The notes under the pieces are model-generated. The model was not told the origin of the DNA. It ran no database searches and saw only the letters and a list, made by a program, of their open reading frames with translations. A stretch of 64,000 bases of DNA from Vagococcus sp. CY52-2. Lineage in GTDB: Bacteria; Bacillota; Bacilli; Lactobacillales; Vagococcaceae. Below are positions 53,140-62,090 of this stretch, in pieces. How positions within the stretch are numbered: position 1 is the stretch's first letter; the number at the start of each line of letters is the position of its first letter. Where the stretch lies: positions 930,001 through 994,000 of the forward strand of contig NZ_CP093384.1 of NCBI RefSeq assembly GCF_022655055.1, in the 5' to 3' direction. A program made the position numbers and the translations under genes.

Positions 53140-54254
53140 TTAAAGAAACGAAAAAGAAGTTAAAAATCAATGGCTTTATCAAACATGGTTTGGTTTTACA
53201 GGTACACCAAACTTTTACGATGATACACTGAATGATGTGAATACCACATAAGATATTTCAACACATGATATTTTCGGAAAAAGACTTCATAGCTACACAA
53301 TCAAAGATGCGATTGGCGATGTTTTAAGATTTGACGTGACGTATTATAGACCAGAGTATACCATCACTAATCCGTCAGAATACTTTACTGAAAAAGAAAT
53401 ATATAGTAGTATTCCATATAGGCAACAAGTGGTTCAGGATATACTAGGAAAGTAGTCAAATAGAGGAATTATCTCCGTCTGTTAGTCGATTGAAACAATT
53501 AGCAGGAGAAGGTTTCAGTTAAATCCCTCGTTCTGAAACGGAACGTGAAGAATTTGCTAAATTAGCTGCATTAACACAAGACAAACTCCAACGTCTAATG
53601 AGACAAGGGGATGATTTTGGTACAGAGGTTGAGAAATTTAATGCAGATAATGAGCCAACTGGTGAAAAATTCATGTTGGATATCAAAAATAGCGAAGAGC
53701 TGGGAGTATTACAAGCACGTCTGAATGATGTAGCCGAATTATTACCACCAGAAAAACGTCCAGATATTACAGAAATTTGTGTGGCACTGAAAAAATACTC
53801 TACCGAAATCATTGACTATGATAAATTAGTTGAGCTGTTGAATAATTACATTGATAAGACTGACGAAACTAATAAACAAGCCATTGAGGAGTACGTTATG
53901 TCAATGGACGAAGACAGTCGTTAAGAAATTCATGATATTGTGGGAGACATTGCATCAGGTGATATCACAGAACATTTTAAAACTGAGACATTGGCGACCA
54001 TACGAAAAAAATATCGGATAGAAAAACAAGAATTAGAAATCAGACGATGGACAGCCACTCAAGACGTCAATCATAATCGTATCATGGAAGCTTATGAAAC
54101 CTATATTCCTTGGCATTCATTACTAGATAACCCTAGGTTAGCAGAGATTGTGCATGAAATTGAGGACTAAGAAAACATTGGATTTTTTGGCGCTTTAGAG
54201 TTTGAAGAGTCATTAATGGAGTTTTTTGATAGGTTGTCATTTAATCAGGTATAA
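53140..54254 (+). pseudogene. hsdR: Decayed type I restriction enzyme R subunit, C-terminal half
   Basis: In successive frames one reads NQWLYQTWFGFTGTPNFYDD (helicase motif III, FTGTP), THDIFGKRLHSYTIKDAIGDV, FDVTYYRPEYTI, a stop at 53455, then IEELSPSVSRLKQLAGEGF-stop, a 108-codon open stretch (53598-53924) and another (53940-54170; GDITEHFKTETLATIRKKYRIEKQELEIRRW) that match HsdR's C-terminal helical region, each ended by stops, the last at 54254. The nuclease and first helicase parts are missing, as are hsdM and hsdS. Dead remnant of a restriction system. Confidence 0.8.
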
Positions 54255-54255
54255 T
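54226..54255 (+). promoter_or_regulatory. Promoter of the GTPase gene inside the hsdR remnant
   Basis: TTGATA, 18 bases, TATAAT; the -10 overlaps the last stop of the remnant. Confidence 0.6.
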
Positions 54256-54298
54256 GTTTTATCATGTTAGTGATTCTTATAAAAGGAGGTAAAAGAAC

Positions 54299-55423
54299 AT
54301 GGATCAAGCGAATTATAAAAAATATGTTGAAGAAACATTTAATAATGTTAAGAAAGAAAATAAAGAGCTAAAAAAGGTGAATCTTTTGATTGCTGGAAAA
54401 AGTGGCGTTGGAAAATCCACATTGATTAATACGGTATTTGGTGAAGATTTAGTAAAAACGGGCGTTGGTAAACCTGTTACAGAGGATATTCATTTGATTG
54501 AACAGAAAAATTTTCCTGTTAGAATTTATGATACTGTAGGATTTGAAATTAGTAAGATGGGATTTGATATAAAAAGCGTGGTCAAATCATTCAAACGAAA
54601 TCCTATCCAACAACTAATAAAAAAAGTTCAAGCAACTGAAACAACAGACGATGATGTCCATGTTGTGTGGTATGTTATTTCTGGATCAGGTGCTAGAATT
54701 GAAGAGGCTGAAATATCATTTATCAAGTGGTTAGTTGATCAAAAGTTACCTGTTATTATTGTATTGACAAAATGCTTTGACCTAAAAGAAGCCACTCTTT
54801 TAAAAAATGAAATAGAAAAATTAATCGACTCTTCTTTTGATATTATATTAGTGCTAGCAAAGCAAACGGAATATCAAGATATCTTTGGGGTTGAAGAATT
54901 AATCGATGCTACTGTTAAACTGTTACCTGAAGGATTACAAGCGTCATTTATCCATTCACAAGAAGCTTCTATCAAAGTCAAACATAATGAAGCTGTTAAA
55001 GTTGTGACCGCTACTATGGCTGCTAATTTTGGAACGGGATTTGCTCCCATACCTGGGGCAGATGCTCCGATAATGATGACATCACAAACAGCGATGATGA
55101 CCAAAATCACCTCAATTTATGGTATTGAAGTTGATAAGCAAAAAATAGAAACAGCTTTAACTAGTATGTTAGGGGTCTATGCTGCAATGATATCAGGAAA
55201 ATCATTAGCTGGTAATATTGCTAAACTAGTACCAGGTGTTGGAACACTTAGTGGAGGCCTTATATCTGGTGGTGTCGGAATGGTTATTACTGGTGCATTG
55301 GGGTATGCCTATATAGAATTAATGGAACTCGTTATTAAAGGACAAGTTGATTTAAGTACTATGACACCTGATGCTTTAACAGACTTATTATTAAAGCTGT
55401 TACCAAATTATTTACCAAAATAA
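54299..55423 (+). CDS. GTPase with DUF697 membrane-associated C-terminus
   Basis: 374 residues. Era/TrmE-like G domain (about 25-215): G1 GKSGVGKST at 33-41, G3 DTVGFE, G4-like VLTKCFD; then a DUF697-type C-terminal region with VVTATMAANFGTGFAPIPGADAPIMMTSQTAMM and two glycine-rich hydrophobic stretches (VGTLSGGLISGGVGMVITGALGYAYIEL) that can sit in or on the membrane. The combination occurs in YcjF/YcjX-like and other stress- or defence-linked GTPases; function here unknown. AAAGGAGG before the ATG. Confidence 0.85.
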   Translation: MDQANYKKYVEETFNNVKKENKELKKVNLLIAGKSGVGKSTLINTVFGEDLVKTGVGKPVTEDIHLIEQKNFPVRIYDTVGFEISKMGFDIKSVVKSFKRNPIQQLIKKVQATETTDDDVHVVWYVISGSGARIEEAEISFIKWLVDQKLPVIIVLTKCFDLKEATLLKNEIEKLIDSSFDIILVLAKQTEYQDIFGVEELIDATVKLLPEGLQASFIHSQEASIKVKHNEAVKVVTATMAANFGTGFAPIPGADAPIMMTSQTAMMTKITSIYGIEVDKQKIETALTSMLGVYAAMISGKSLAGNIAKLVPGVGTLSGGLISGGVGMVITGALGYAYIELMELVIKGQVDLSTMTPDALTDLLLKLLPNYLPK

Positions 55424-55480
55424 TATAATGTTTGACTAATTGTTAAGTTGTTTTACAATGAAAAAATAGGAGGTGATTAT

Positions 55481-55876
55481 ATGATAAACGCTTATAGAGA
55501 ATATTGGAATAATATGACAGTTATGAATGCTTCATCTACAAGAGCTCAATATTGGTGGCCACAAGTGATCAATTATTTTGTTTTAGCTCTCTACACTAGT
55601 CTGACAGGGACCTACAAGTACATTGATTTTATGTCTGACGGTTCAAGAGTCATTAAAGAATGGAATTCAGTAACGATTATTTTTGTTGTGCTAACTATTT
55701 TAATTTGGTTAGCTAACTTTACAGTCAGGGCAAGAAGGTTGCATGACAGGGATCATAGTAACTGGTGGATTTTATTTTATCTTTTACCTGTTATTGGTAA
55801 TTTTATTATCTTCATTACATTAATTTTACCAAGCAAACAGCAAACTAGATGGCCAATAAATCAATCTGATATATAG
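55481..55876 (+). CDS. DUF805 membrane protein
   Basis: 131 residues. Family pattern: AYREYWNNMTVMNASSTRAQYWW (R-x-x-YWW/FW), then three to four hydrophobic helices and the signature VRARRLHDRDHSNWWIL, ending with PSK. ATG at 55481 follows TAGGAGGTGAT, a near perfect ribosome site. Inner membrane protein of unknown function. Own terminator. Confidence 0.92.
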   Translation: MINAYREYWNNMTVMNASSTRAQYWWPQVINYFVLALYTSLTGTYKYIDFMSDGSRVIKEWNSVTIIFVVLTILIWLANFTVRARRLHDRDHSNWWILFYLLPVIGNFIIFITLILPSKQQTRWPINQSDI

Positions 55877-55877
55877 G

Positions 55878-55922
55878 AAAAAGGACTTAACAAGACATGA
55901 ATTCTTGCTAAGTCCTTTTTTA
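55878..55922. terminator. Terminator between DUF805 and the acetyltransferase
   Basis: AAAAAGGACTTA and TAAGTCCTTTTT with an inner CAAG/CTTG pairing; symmetrical enough to serve both convergent genes. Confidence 0.88.
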
Positions 55923-55939
55923 TGAAATCAAACACGTTA

Positions 55940-57163
55940 TCAGAAATAATCACTAAAGTATGCTTCTTGATCAGGAATGATTCTCTCAAGCGTTCTAAGT
56001 GTTTCTTTATCCGTTTTTAATCGTTCAATACGATAAAGATATGACGGACGTTTATAACTCATTAGAAGAGCAGTGAGCGTCTGAATATCAACATAAACAG
56101 GATTTCCAATAGCTTCATTTGTTACAGTCAAATGATTATCCTCATCCCACATTAAACTAAAGTGGTTATTATTCCACTCAGCAATAGGATCAGTCACAAC
56201 AAAGTGGAATGGTTTACCCGTAGTGATAAACGGGTATTGTTTGATGAATTGCTCAACATCTACAATGCGTGCCATAAAGTAAGGCTCAATGGATTCTTTT
56301 ATTTCACTGTCTTCAAATAAAAAGGCAATTGGCTCATTTTTATAGGTAGCACCAACAACACGGTCAATCATTGAAAAATGGGCAGACACAAAATTCCAAA
56401 GCCCTTTTCTAGCTTCTTGGTTTAAATAAAACATCTCTTTGATATGAAACACTTCTTCAGCTATCCAGTAAAAACAAACTCCACAAGGCTCGCCATCTGC
56501 ACTATAATAAATAGCGGCTGTTCGTTCTTCTTCATTTTCCCAACGCCAATATTCTTCCCAGTTTAAATCAGAACGAATCATTGCCCCATGGTTTTGTTCA
56601 GCAAATGCGTCATAGACTTTGTAAACATCTTCATGGTCAATATCCTCGCGTTCAACATAACCAGGCACGTCAACTGGTTTTGGAAGTTGTGTGTCTTTTA
56701 TTTCAAATGATATTTTATCGGACATAATTTCCCAGCCCTTACGACGGTAGTAAGGGATATTATAAGGGTAGAGATAAGAAATCCATTGCTTATTATCACG
56801 CATTTTAACTAAACCCAATTTAATCAACTCACTCATTAATCCCATGTTAGTGTATTCTGGGTACGTTCCAACACCAGTTAAACCAGCCATTTCATAGACA
56901 GTATCATGGATGTTAATCTCACAAGGATAGATAGCTAATTGAGAAATTAACTCATCATCTTGAGTAAACCAACCATAAACATCTGCTTCACGTAAGACAG
57001 GACGTTTGGCACGAATAATTTCAGATTCATCTTCATAGCCACTCTCCTCAATATCAGAGTCAGTAACTTGAAAGACATAACGAAGTAACTCATTAAATTG
57101 TTTCAAATATTTTAGTTCGACCTTTTTTAAGGTTAAATTCTCGTGTGCATCTTTTGATTCCAT
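55940..57163 (-). CDS. Eis-family GNAT N-acetyltransferase
   Basis: 407 residues with the Eis layout: N-terminal GNAT domain (AGLTGVGTYPEYTNMGLMSELIKLGL, acetyl-CoA loop), a second GNAT-like domain with tryptophan-rich WEEYWRWENEEERTAAIYY, and a C-terminal sterol-carrier-like domain; the chain ends in Phe, whose carboxylate is the general base in Eis enzymes. Similar to enterococcal and Bacillus homologues. Members acetylate amines such as aminoglycosides in mycobacteria, but resistance cannot be assumed here. Start after AGGAG; divergent from lepA. Confidence 0.9.
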   Translation of the reverse strand: MESKDAHENLTLKKVELKYLKQFNELLRYVFQVTDSDIEESGYEDESEIIRAKRPVLREADVYGWFTQDDELISQLAIYPCEINIHDTVYEMAGLTGVGTYPEYTNMGLMSELIKLGLVKMRDNKQWISYLYPYNIPYYRRKGWEIMSDKISFEIKDTQLPKPVDVPGYVEREDIDHEDVYKVYDAFAEQNHGAMIRSDLNWEEYWRWENEEERTAAIYYSADGEPCGVCFYWIAEEVFHIKEMFYLNQEARKGLWNFVSAHFSMIDRVVGATYKNEPIAFLFEDSEIKESIEPYFMARIVDVEQFIKQYPFITTGKPFHFVVTDPIAEWNNNHFSLMWDEDNHLTVTNEAIGNPVYVDIQTLTALLMSYKRPSYLYRIERLKTDKETLRTLERIIPDQEAYFSDYF

Positions 57164-57284
57164 TTATCTTTCTCCTATTATTTGATAATGTTTATTATAT
57201 CAAACATATATTGAAAATACTTTAAAAACACTCAAAAGATTGGTATAATTGAAAATGCTGATTAATAGAAAGTAGGAGATAACG

Positions 57285-59123
57285 ATGAATTTTGATGAAA
57301 TGAAAAAAAGACAAGAATCTATTCGGAATTTCTCCATCATAGCACATATTGACCATGGAAAATCAACGCTTGCTGACCGTATTTTACAACAGACCGAAAC
57401 CGTTTCTGACCGTGAAATGCAAGAGCAGTTACTTGATTCAATGGACTTAGAAAGAGAACGCGGTATTACAATCAAATTAAATGCCGTTGAGTTAACTTAT
57501 AATGCGAAAGATGGAAAAGAATATATTTTTCACTTAATAGATACACCTGGGCATGTCGATTTTACTTATGAAGTGTCACGCAGCTTAGCCGCTTGTGAAG
57601 GGGCTGTACTTGTGGTAGATGCAGCTCAAGGGATTGAAGCTCAAACGTTAGCCAATGTGTATTTAGCCGTTGATAATGATTTAGAAATTTTACCAGTTAT
57701 TAATAAAATAGATTTACCTGCAGCAGATCCTGAGCGTGTTAGAAAAGAAATCGAAGACGTGATTGGGATTGACGCGAGTGAAGCCGTACTAGCTAGTGCA
57801 AAGGCTGGAATTGGGATTGAAGATATCTTAGAACAAATCGTTGAATACGTACCAGCTCCTGACGGTGATTTGAACGCACCACTAAAAGCACTGATTTTTG
57901 ACTCTGTATACGACTCTTATCGTGGGGTTGTATTAAATATTCGTGTCTTTGATGGGGTCGTAAAACCAGGAGATACGATTCAATTAATGAATAACGGTGT
58001 TCAATACGAAGTTAGTGAAGTGGGCATTTTCTCTCCAAAAGCTGTTCCAAGAGATTTCTTGATGGTAGGGGACGTTGGTTACTTAACAGCAAGTATTAAA
58101 AATATTCAAGATACACAAGTAGGGGATACCATTACATTAGCGGATAATCCGGCGAGTGAACCTTTAGATGGTTATCGTAAAATGAACCCAATGGTGTATT
58201 GTGGATTATACCCTATTGATACATCAAAATACAATGATTTACGTGAAGCACTTGAACGTTTGCAATTAAATGACTCTGCTCTTGATTTTGAGCCAGAAAC
58301 ATCTCAAGCATTAGGGTTTGGATTCCGTTGTGGGTTCTTAGGACTACTACATATGGACGTTATCCAAGAGCGTTTAGAGCGTGAATTTAATTTAGATTTG
58401 ATTACAACGGCACCGTCTGTAATTTATCATGTCAATTTAACTGATGGGTCACAAGTTGTCGTTGACAACCCGGCAGAATTCCCAGAGCCAGGTGTAATTG
58501 ATAGCGTGGAAGAGCCTTATGTTAAAGCACAAATCATGGTACCAAATGATTATGTTGGGGCTGTCATGGACATTTCTCAACGTAAACGTGGTGAGTTTGT
58601 GACGATGGATTATTTAGATGATTACCGTGTAAATATCGTCTACAATATTCCATTATCTGAGATTGTCTTTGACTTCTTTGACAAATTAAAATCAGGGACA
58701 AAAGGCTATGCCTCACTTGATTATGAATTGATTGGTTATCGAACAAGTAACTTAGTTAAAATGGATATTTTACTAAATGCTGAAAAAGTTGATGCCTTGA
58801 GCTTTATCGTGCATAAAGACTTTGCGTACGAACGTGGGAAAGCCATCGTTGAAAAACTACGCAAGTTAATTCCAAGACAACAATTTGAGGTGCCTATCCA
58901 AGCCGCAATTGGTGCGAAAATTGTCTCTCGTACGGATATCAAAGCCTTACGTAAAAACGTGTTGGCGAAATGTTATGGTGGTGACGTCTCTCGTAAACGT
59001 AAATTGCTGGAAAAACAAAAAGAAGGTAAAAAACGGATGAAACAAATCGGATCAGTTGAAGTCCCACAAGAAGCCTTCATGGCCGTTCTTAAAATGGACG
59101 ATGACGAGCCGAAGAAGAAATAG
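57285..59123 (+). CDS. lepA: Elongation factor 4 (back-translocating GTPase)
   Basis: 612 residues. G1 [15 protein letters not shown]2 ERGITIK, G3 [13 protein letters not shown]4 NKID, then domains II-III, and the LepA-specific C-terminal region ([27 protein letters not shown] ... [24 protein letters not shown]). Acts on ribosomes under ionic or cold stress. ATG after TAGGAG; TGG-TATAAT at 57241-57249 is an extended -10. Confidence 0.98.
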   Translation: MNFDEMKKRQESIRNFSIIAHIDHGKSTLADRILQQTETVSDREMQEQLLDSMDLERERGITIKLNAVELTYNAKDGKEYIFHLIDTPGHVDFTYEVSRSLAACEGAVLVVDAAQGIEAQTLANVYLAVDNDLEILPVINKIDLPAADPERVRKEIEDVIGIDASEAVLASAKAGIGIEDILEQIVEYVPAPDGDLNAPLKALIFDSVYDSYRGVVLNIRVFDGVVKPGDTIQLMNNGVQYEVSEVGIFSPKAVPRDFLMVGDVGYLTASIKNIQDTQVGDTITLADNPASEPLDGYRKMNPMVYCGLYPIDTSKYNDLREALERLQLNDSALDFEPETSQALGFGFRCGFLGLLHMDVIQERLEREFNLDLITTAPSVIYHVNLTDGSQVVVDNPAEFPEPGVIDSVEEPYVKAQIMVPNDYVGAVMDISQRKRGEFVTMDYLDDYRVNIVYNIPLSEIVFDFFDKLKSGTKGYASLDYELIGYRTSNLVKMDILLNAEKVDALSFIVHKDFAYERGKAIVEKLRKLIPRQQFEVPIQAAIGAKIVSRTDIKALRKNVLAKCYGGDVSRKRKLLEKQKEGKKRMKQIGSVEVPQEAFMAVLKMDDDEPKKK

Positions 59124-59161
59124 TAGCTTATTAGATTAGGTATCAACTGTATAGTAATATT

Positions 59162-59219
59162 TTCCAACAACTTACTGACTATCAATATAAAATGTTAGCA
59201 GGTTGTTGGAATTTTTTTG
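59162..59219 (+). terminator. Terminator after lepA
   Basis: TTCCAACAAC and GTTGTTGGAA, perfect 10-base stem around a 30-base loop, then seven T. Confidence 0.8.
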
Positions 59220-59332
59220 TAGTTTCTAATTTATTAATTGTTTATTTTTTAAATTTTCTTGATTATATGAGAATATGTATAAACATTAGTTAATTAATGG
59301 TATAGGGAAAATAAAAAGAACTAGTAAAAACC

Positions 59333-59797
59333 TTAGTTCTTACTTTTTGATTTTATGTCATTTAAAATAACTCTGGCCAGATTAGGGTATTTTAAAGATT
59401 TTGATAACGATTCTGCTTCTTGTAGAATTGCTACCTCCAGATTTTGGTACACTCTTTCAAAGTCAGATTCTATATCATGTAAACTTTTATCAAATTCAAG
59501 TGTAATTATTTCAGCACTTAAATAATAATATTCTGGAATGATTTCGCTAGAATCTTTCCCTAGATATTGAATGTTTTCCATAATTAATTTGGTGAATTCT
59601 TGTCGAATATGTAGAGGAAGTTTACTATGCTTCTGTTTAGAATAACTTAAATGCATAGTTTTACTCATAAAAGGCACATAAAATGTTTCATATCGTTTTA
59701 AGTCAACCTCATCTTTTTTTGTTGCTTTATTAGAAAATAAACCCAGAAAATATGAAAAAAGTATCGTTAAAAACGGAATTATATAACTGGACCACAA
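59333..59797 (-). CDS. Hypothetical membrane-anchored protein
   Basis: 154 residues. An N-terminal hydrophobic helix (WSSYIIPFLTILFSYFLGLF) is followed by a charged, helical cytoplasmic domain (KDEVDLKRYETFYVPFMSK...). Start is TTG at 59797, with AAGGATG upstream. I do not recognise it; proteins of this layout are frequent in accessory regions. Its surroundings are decayed, so it may be a recent or fading resident. Confidence 0.65.
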   Translation of the reverse strand: MWSSYIIPFLTILFSYFLGLFSNKATKKDEVDLKRYETFYVPFMSKTMHLSYSKQKHSKLPLHIRQEFTKLIMENIQYLGKDSSEIIPEYYYLSAEIITLEFDKSLHDIESDFERVYQNLEVAILQEAESLSKSLKYPNLARVILNDIKSKSKN

Positions 59798-59921
59798 TTA
59801 AATCACATCCTTTTAGAAAAGCATACCAAATTTGTAGTAAAGGATAAATCTAATTTCCACTAACATTAATACAGTAACGAAAAGTCGAAGCCATATATCT
59901 TTATAAAAAGACTAATAAGTT

Positions 59922-60144
59922 TATATTAAATAAAATTAGTATAGAAGATGTTTTTAAAATAACTCTTGAAGAGTAACTTATTGTACTATAAGCGTTACAT
60001 AATCTGATTTATTTAATTAGTAGTAATAACTTTCCCAATTCTAGACTTGAACAAGCAAAGTACAACCCATCTCTTGAACTCGCTGTTAATATTTCAAGAG
60101 TCTTAGATGTTCCAATCGAAACATTATTTGAATTTGACAGATAA
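59922..60144 (+). pseudogene. Remnants of XRE-type regulators
   Basis: At 60040-60144 the frame reads SRLEQAKYNPSLELAVNISR then VLDVPIETLFEFDR and a stop: the second half of an XRE helix-turn-helix protein (..GKYNPSLELAFKIAKVLDV..). Just before, at about 59932-59973, KISIEDVFKITLEE-stop could be the end of another copy. No start or first half remains. The rest of 59798-60201 shows nothing else. Confidence 0.65.
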
Positions 60145-60155
60145 AAAGTTTTATC

Positions 60156-60203
60156 AAAAAACACCTTTCCTTTTGGTCTTATGTCAAAAGGGAAGGTGTT
60201 TTT
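60156..60203. terminator. Bidirectional terminator
   Basis: AAAAACACCTTTCCTTTTG and CAAAAGGGAAGGTGTTTTT, 19-base stem with one wobble pair, 9-base loop. The stop codon of the minus-strand gene lies in the right arm. Confidence 0.9.
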
Positions 60204-60723
60204 AGTTAACTAAGTGGTACTCTCTGGGTGATGTGCCATCATTATAGTCAATTATCATTTTTTCATTTGTGATGACATGTATCTGAGCAGCTTCACCCCC
60301 GATTGTGATATATAAAGTATCACTCATCGCATTATAGGAATCAATTTTCACATCTAATTGTCTTGGCTCACTTAGCCCCGCGGTTGTTGCTGACCAAGAA
60401 CCATCTTCATGAATCATTAGAAAACTATCTGTTGATGGTACTGCCCATTTACCCTGTAAAGAAATCATTTTGTTTAAGGCAATATCTTTTTGACTCATTG
60501 AGTCCTCGGAGTGTTGTGACTCATAGGTAATAGAAGAAACGTTGGTACTAACAGCTGTTTCCTTTATTGATGAAAGGGTACTACTGTTTAATGTTGACGA
60601 AAAAGAAGACCTTTCCTTTGTTGTGTCACTTTTTTCTCTATTTTGTGTTCCTAAAAAATACCCACCACCAGCAAAAATAATCACCACTAAAATGACAATC
60701 ACAATATCTCGTTTATCTTTCAT
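60202..60723 (-). CDS. Hypothetical anchored extracellular protein
   Basis: 173 residues. N-terminal helix (DIVIVILVVIIFAGGGYFLG), a Ser/Thr-rich linker (about 30-75), and a small beta-rich C-terminal domain (LQGKWAVPSTDSFLMIHEDGSWSATTAG...YNDGTSPREYHLVN) that resembles lipocalin-like DUF domains in Firmicute lipoproteins. ATG at 60723 follows TTGGAGGA; the codons before it are not needed. Not assigned to a named family. Confidence 0.72.
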   Translation of the reverse strand: MKDKRDIVIVILVVIIFAGGGYFLGTQNREKSDTTKERSSFSSTLNSSTLSSIKETAVSTNVSSITYESQHSEDSMSQKDIALNKMISLQGKWAVPSTDSFLMIHEDGSWSATTAGLSEPRQLDVKIDSYNAMSDTLYITIGGEAAQIHVITNEKMIIDYNDGTSPREYHLVN

Positions 60724-60931
60724 GTTATCCTCCAATATGATATGACTAGTTAGATTATCATTATATCATTAAGTATGATGTCAATGTTTACATTATCTGT
60801 TTTTTATTAGATTAACTATTTTATTATGTTAAATAATTATAGGTAAATATTATTGAGAATTGTTTTATTGTTTTATTGTTTTATTTTTTTCTATAATCAT
60901 CGATTTAAACTCTTTCTTTGTGAAGGGATAG

Positions 60932-61258
60932 GAATATTTATCTGATAGTTCAGATTTTTTAATACAAGAAGAGTTACCTAAAAAAGCGTTATTTATTGGT
61001 GCTGGGATTATCTCTTTTGCTTTTACGACAATTGCTAAAGCATTTGGATGCGACGTCACCGTGTTGCAGCATGATGAATTAGTTTTGAAAAATTTTGATC
61101 AGGAATTCGTCAGTGAATTGATTGAAATAAATAAAAAACGTGGTGTGTCTTTTTTCTTTAATGATGAAATTGAACGAATATCATCATACTCTTCAATTAG
61201 ATAAAACAGGGATTCTAGTAGATTCAAATGCTTATACATCAAAAAATTGCAAGCATTA
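60932..61258 (+). pseudogene. Fragment of a pyridine nucleotide-disulfide oxidoreductase
   Basis: The frame from 60932 reads EYLSDSSDFLIQEELPKKALFIGAGIISF, then IAKAFGCDVTVLQHDELVLKNFDQEF, to a stop at 61204: the NAD(P)-binding domain (GAGxISxE/A..A) of a glutathione-reductase-like flavoenzyme. After a frameshift it continues with HTLQLDKTGILVDSNAYTS to 61258. The FAD domain with the redox cysteines, and the dimer domain, are missing. Non-functional remnant. Confidence 0.75.
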
Positions 61259-61372
61259 AAAAATTAAAATAACTTTATTTTTAGGCAATTCCATCATGAG
61301 TGATTGCCTATTTTTATTGTTCATTTTATAAAGTTATGATACGTTTAATCAAACTAAAAAAGAGGTGTTAGA

Positions 61373-61792
61373 ATGAAAAAAATAATAAGGGTGATGGTGA
61401 CGTTGATTACAGGAACCGTCTTGTCTACTAATTTTTTCGAAAAATCATTACATGTCAAACCAGTTGATGGTCAACCTAATTGGTATCTGTGGCTTTATCT
61501 AGTAGGAATGGTCTTCATTATGGGAGGACTACTTTTAGGGGCAAAAGAATTAATTAGGTATTTATCACGAAAAACAAGCTTCCCTTTTTATCAGTCTCTC
61601 ACTTATTTTGTACTTGGAGGCGCTACTTTTGTTGCAACTTACAATGGACTTATGAAAGTGAAGCTACTAAATTTCTTAATTGATCCCTATTTTCTGTTGT
61701 TTCTTTTTAGCTTAGCTACTTTAGCATGGGCATTGGTATTATTGATTAGTGAACTATTTTCACTATATAAAGATAGACAAACAAAAAATTAA
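61373..61792 (+). CDS. Four-helix membrane protein, unknown
   Basis: 139 residues with hydrophobic segments at about 5-20, 38-60, 77-95 and 103-129, and charged loops (KELIRYLSRKT). AGAGGTG precedes the ATG. Not recognised. It might belong with the small ORF after it (61843-61959, about 38 residues, MRYLMTLMGLTAIVLGYY...), which is too short to judge and may be a remnant. Confidence 0.65.
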   Translation: MKKIIRVMVTLITGTVLSTNFFEKSLHVKPVDGQPNWYLWLYLVGMVFIMGGLLLGAKELIRYLSRKTSFPFYQSLTYFVLGGATFVATYNGLMKVKLLNFLIDPYFLLFLFSLATLAWALVLLISELFSLYKDRQTKN

Positions 61793-62048
61793 AGTTTATC
61801 CTTTGTCCCATAGGAAGTCATCCTCCAACAAGATAGACTGTTATGAGATACTTAATGACCTTAATGGGGTTGACAGCAATTGTATTGGGTTATTATGGTG
61901 ACTATGATACGAAGCCATTTAATATAACTGATGCAAAAATCATTTATCATTCATTGTAAAAAATCGTTTCAATTAATTTTTAACTAGTTTAATATAAATT
62001 AACATAAAAAATAGTTTAGTCATATCAATCCTTTTTAATTAACATAAA
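61793..62048. other. Gap before the copper ATPase
   Basis: Contains the 38-codon possible ORF 61843-61959 (one hydrophobic segment, no ribosome site) and two direct repeats of AATTAACATAAAA, near 61998 and 62038, about 41 bases apart, in front of the operator. Confidence 0.4.
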
Positions 62049-62065
62049 ATACCATTTAGTGGTAT
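62049..62065. promoter_or_regulatory. CsoR-like copper operator
   Basis: ATACCATTTAGTGGTAT, a perfect ATACCA-N5-TGGTAT inverted repeat, fits the ATACC-N-GGTAT form of CsoR sites better than the TACA-N2-TGTA of CopY. A further TACCA half-site follows at 62071-62075. It sits just upstream of the AAAAGGAGG site, so binding would also affect the leader. TAAAAT at 62045-62050 may be the -10. No csoR gene is in the window. Confidence 0.6.
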
Positions 62066-62090
62066 CCTAGTACCAAAAGGAGGTTTTATC

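Noticed and set aside
60865-61059. Minus-strand ORF of 64 codons
   Set aside because: The plus strand of the same region clearly encodes a disulfide oxidoreductase fragment.
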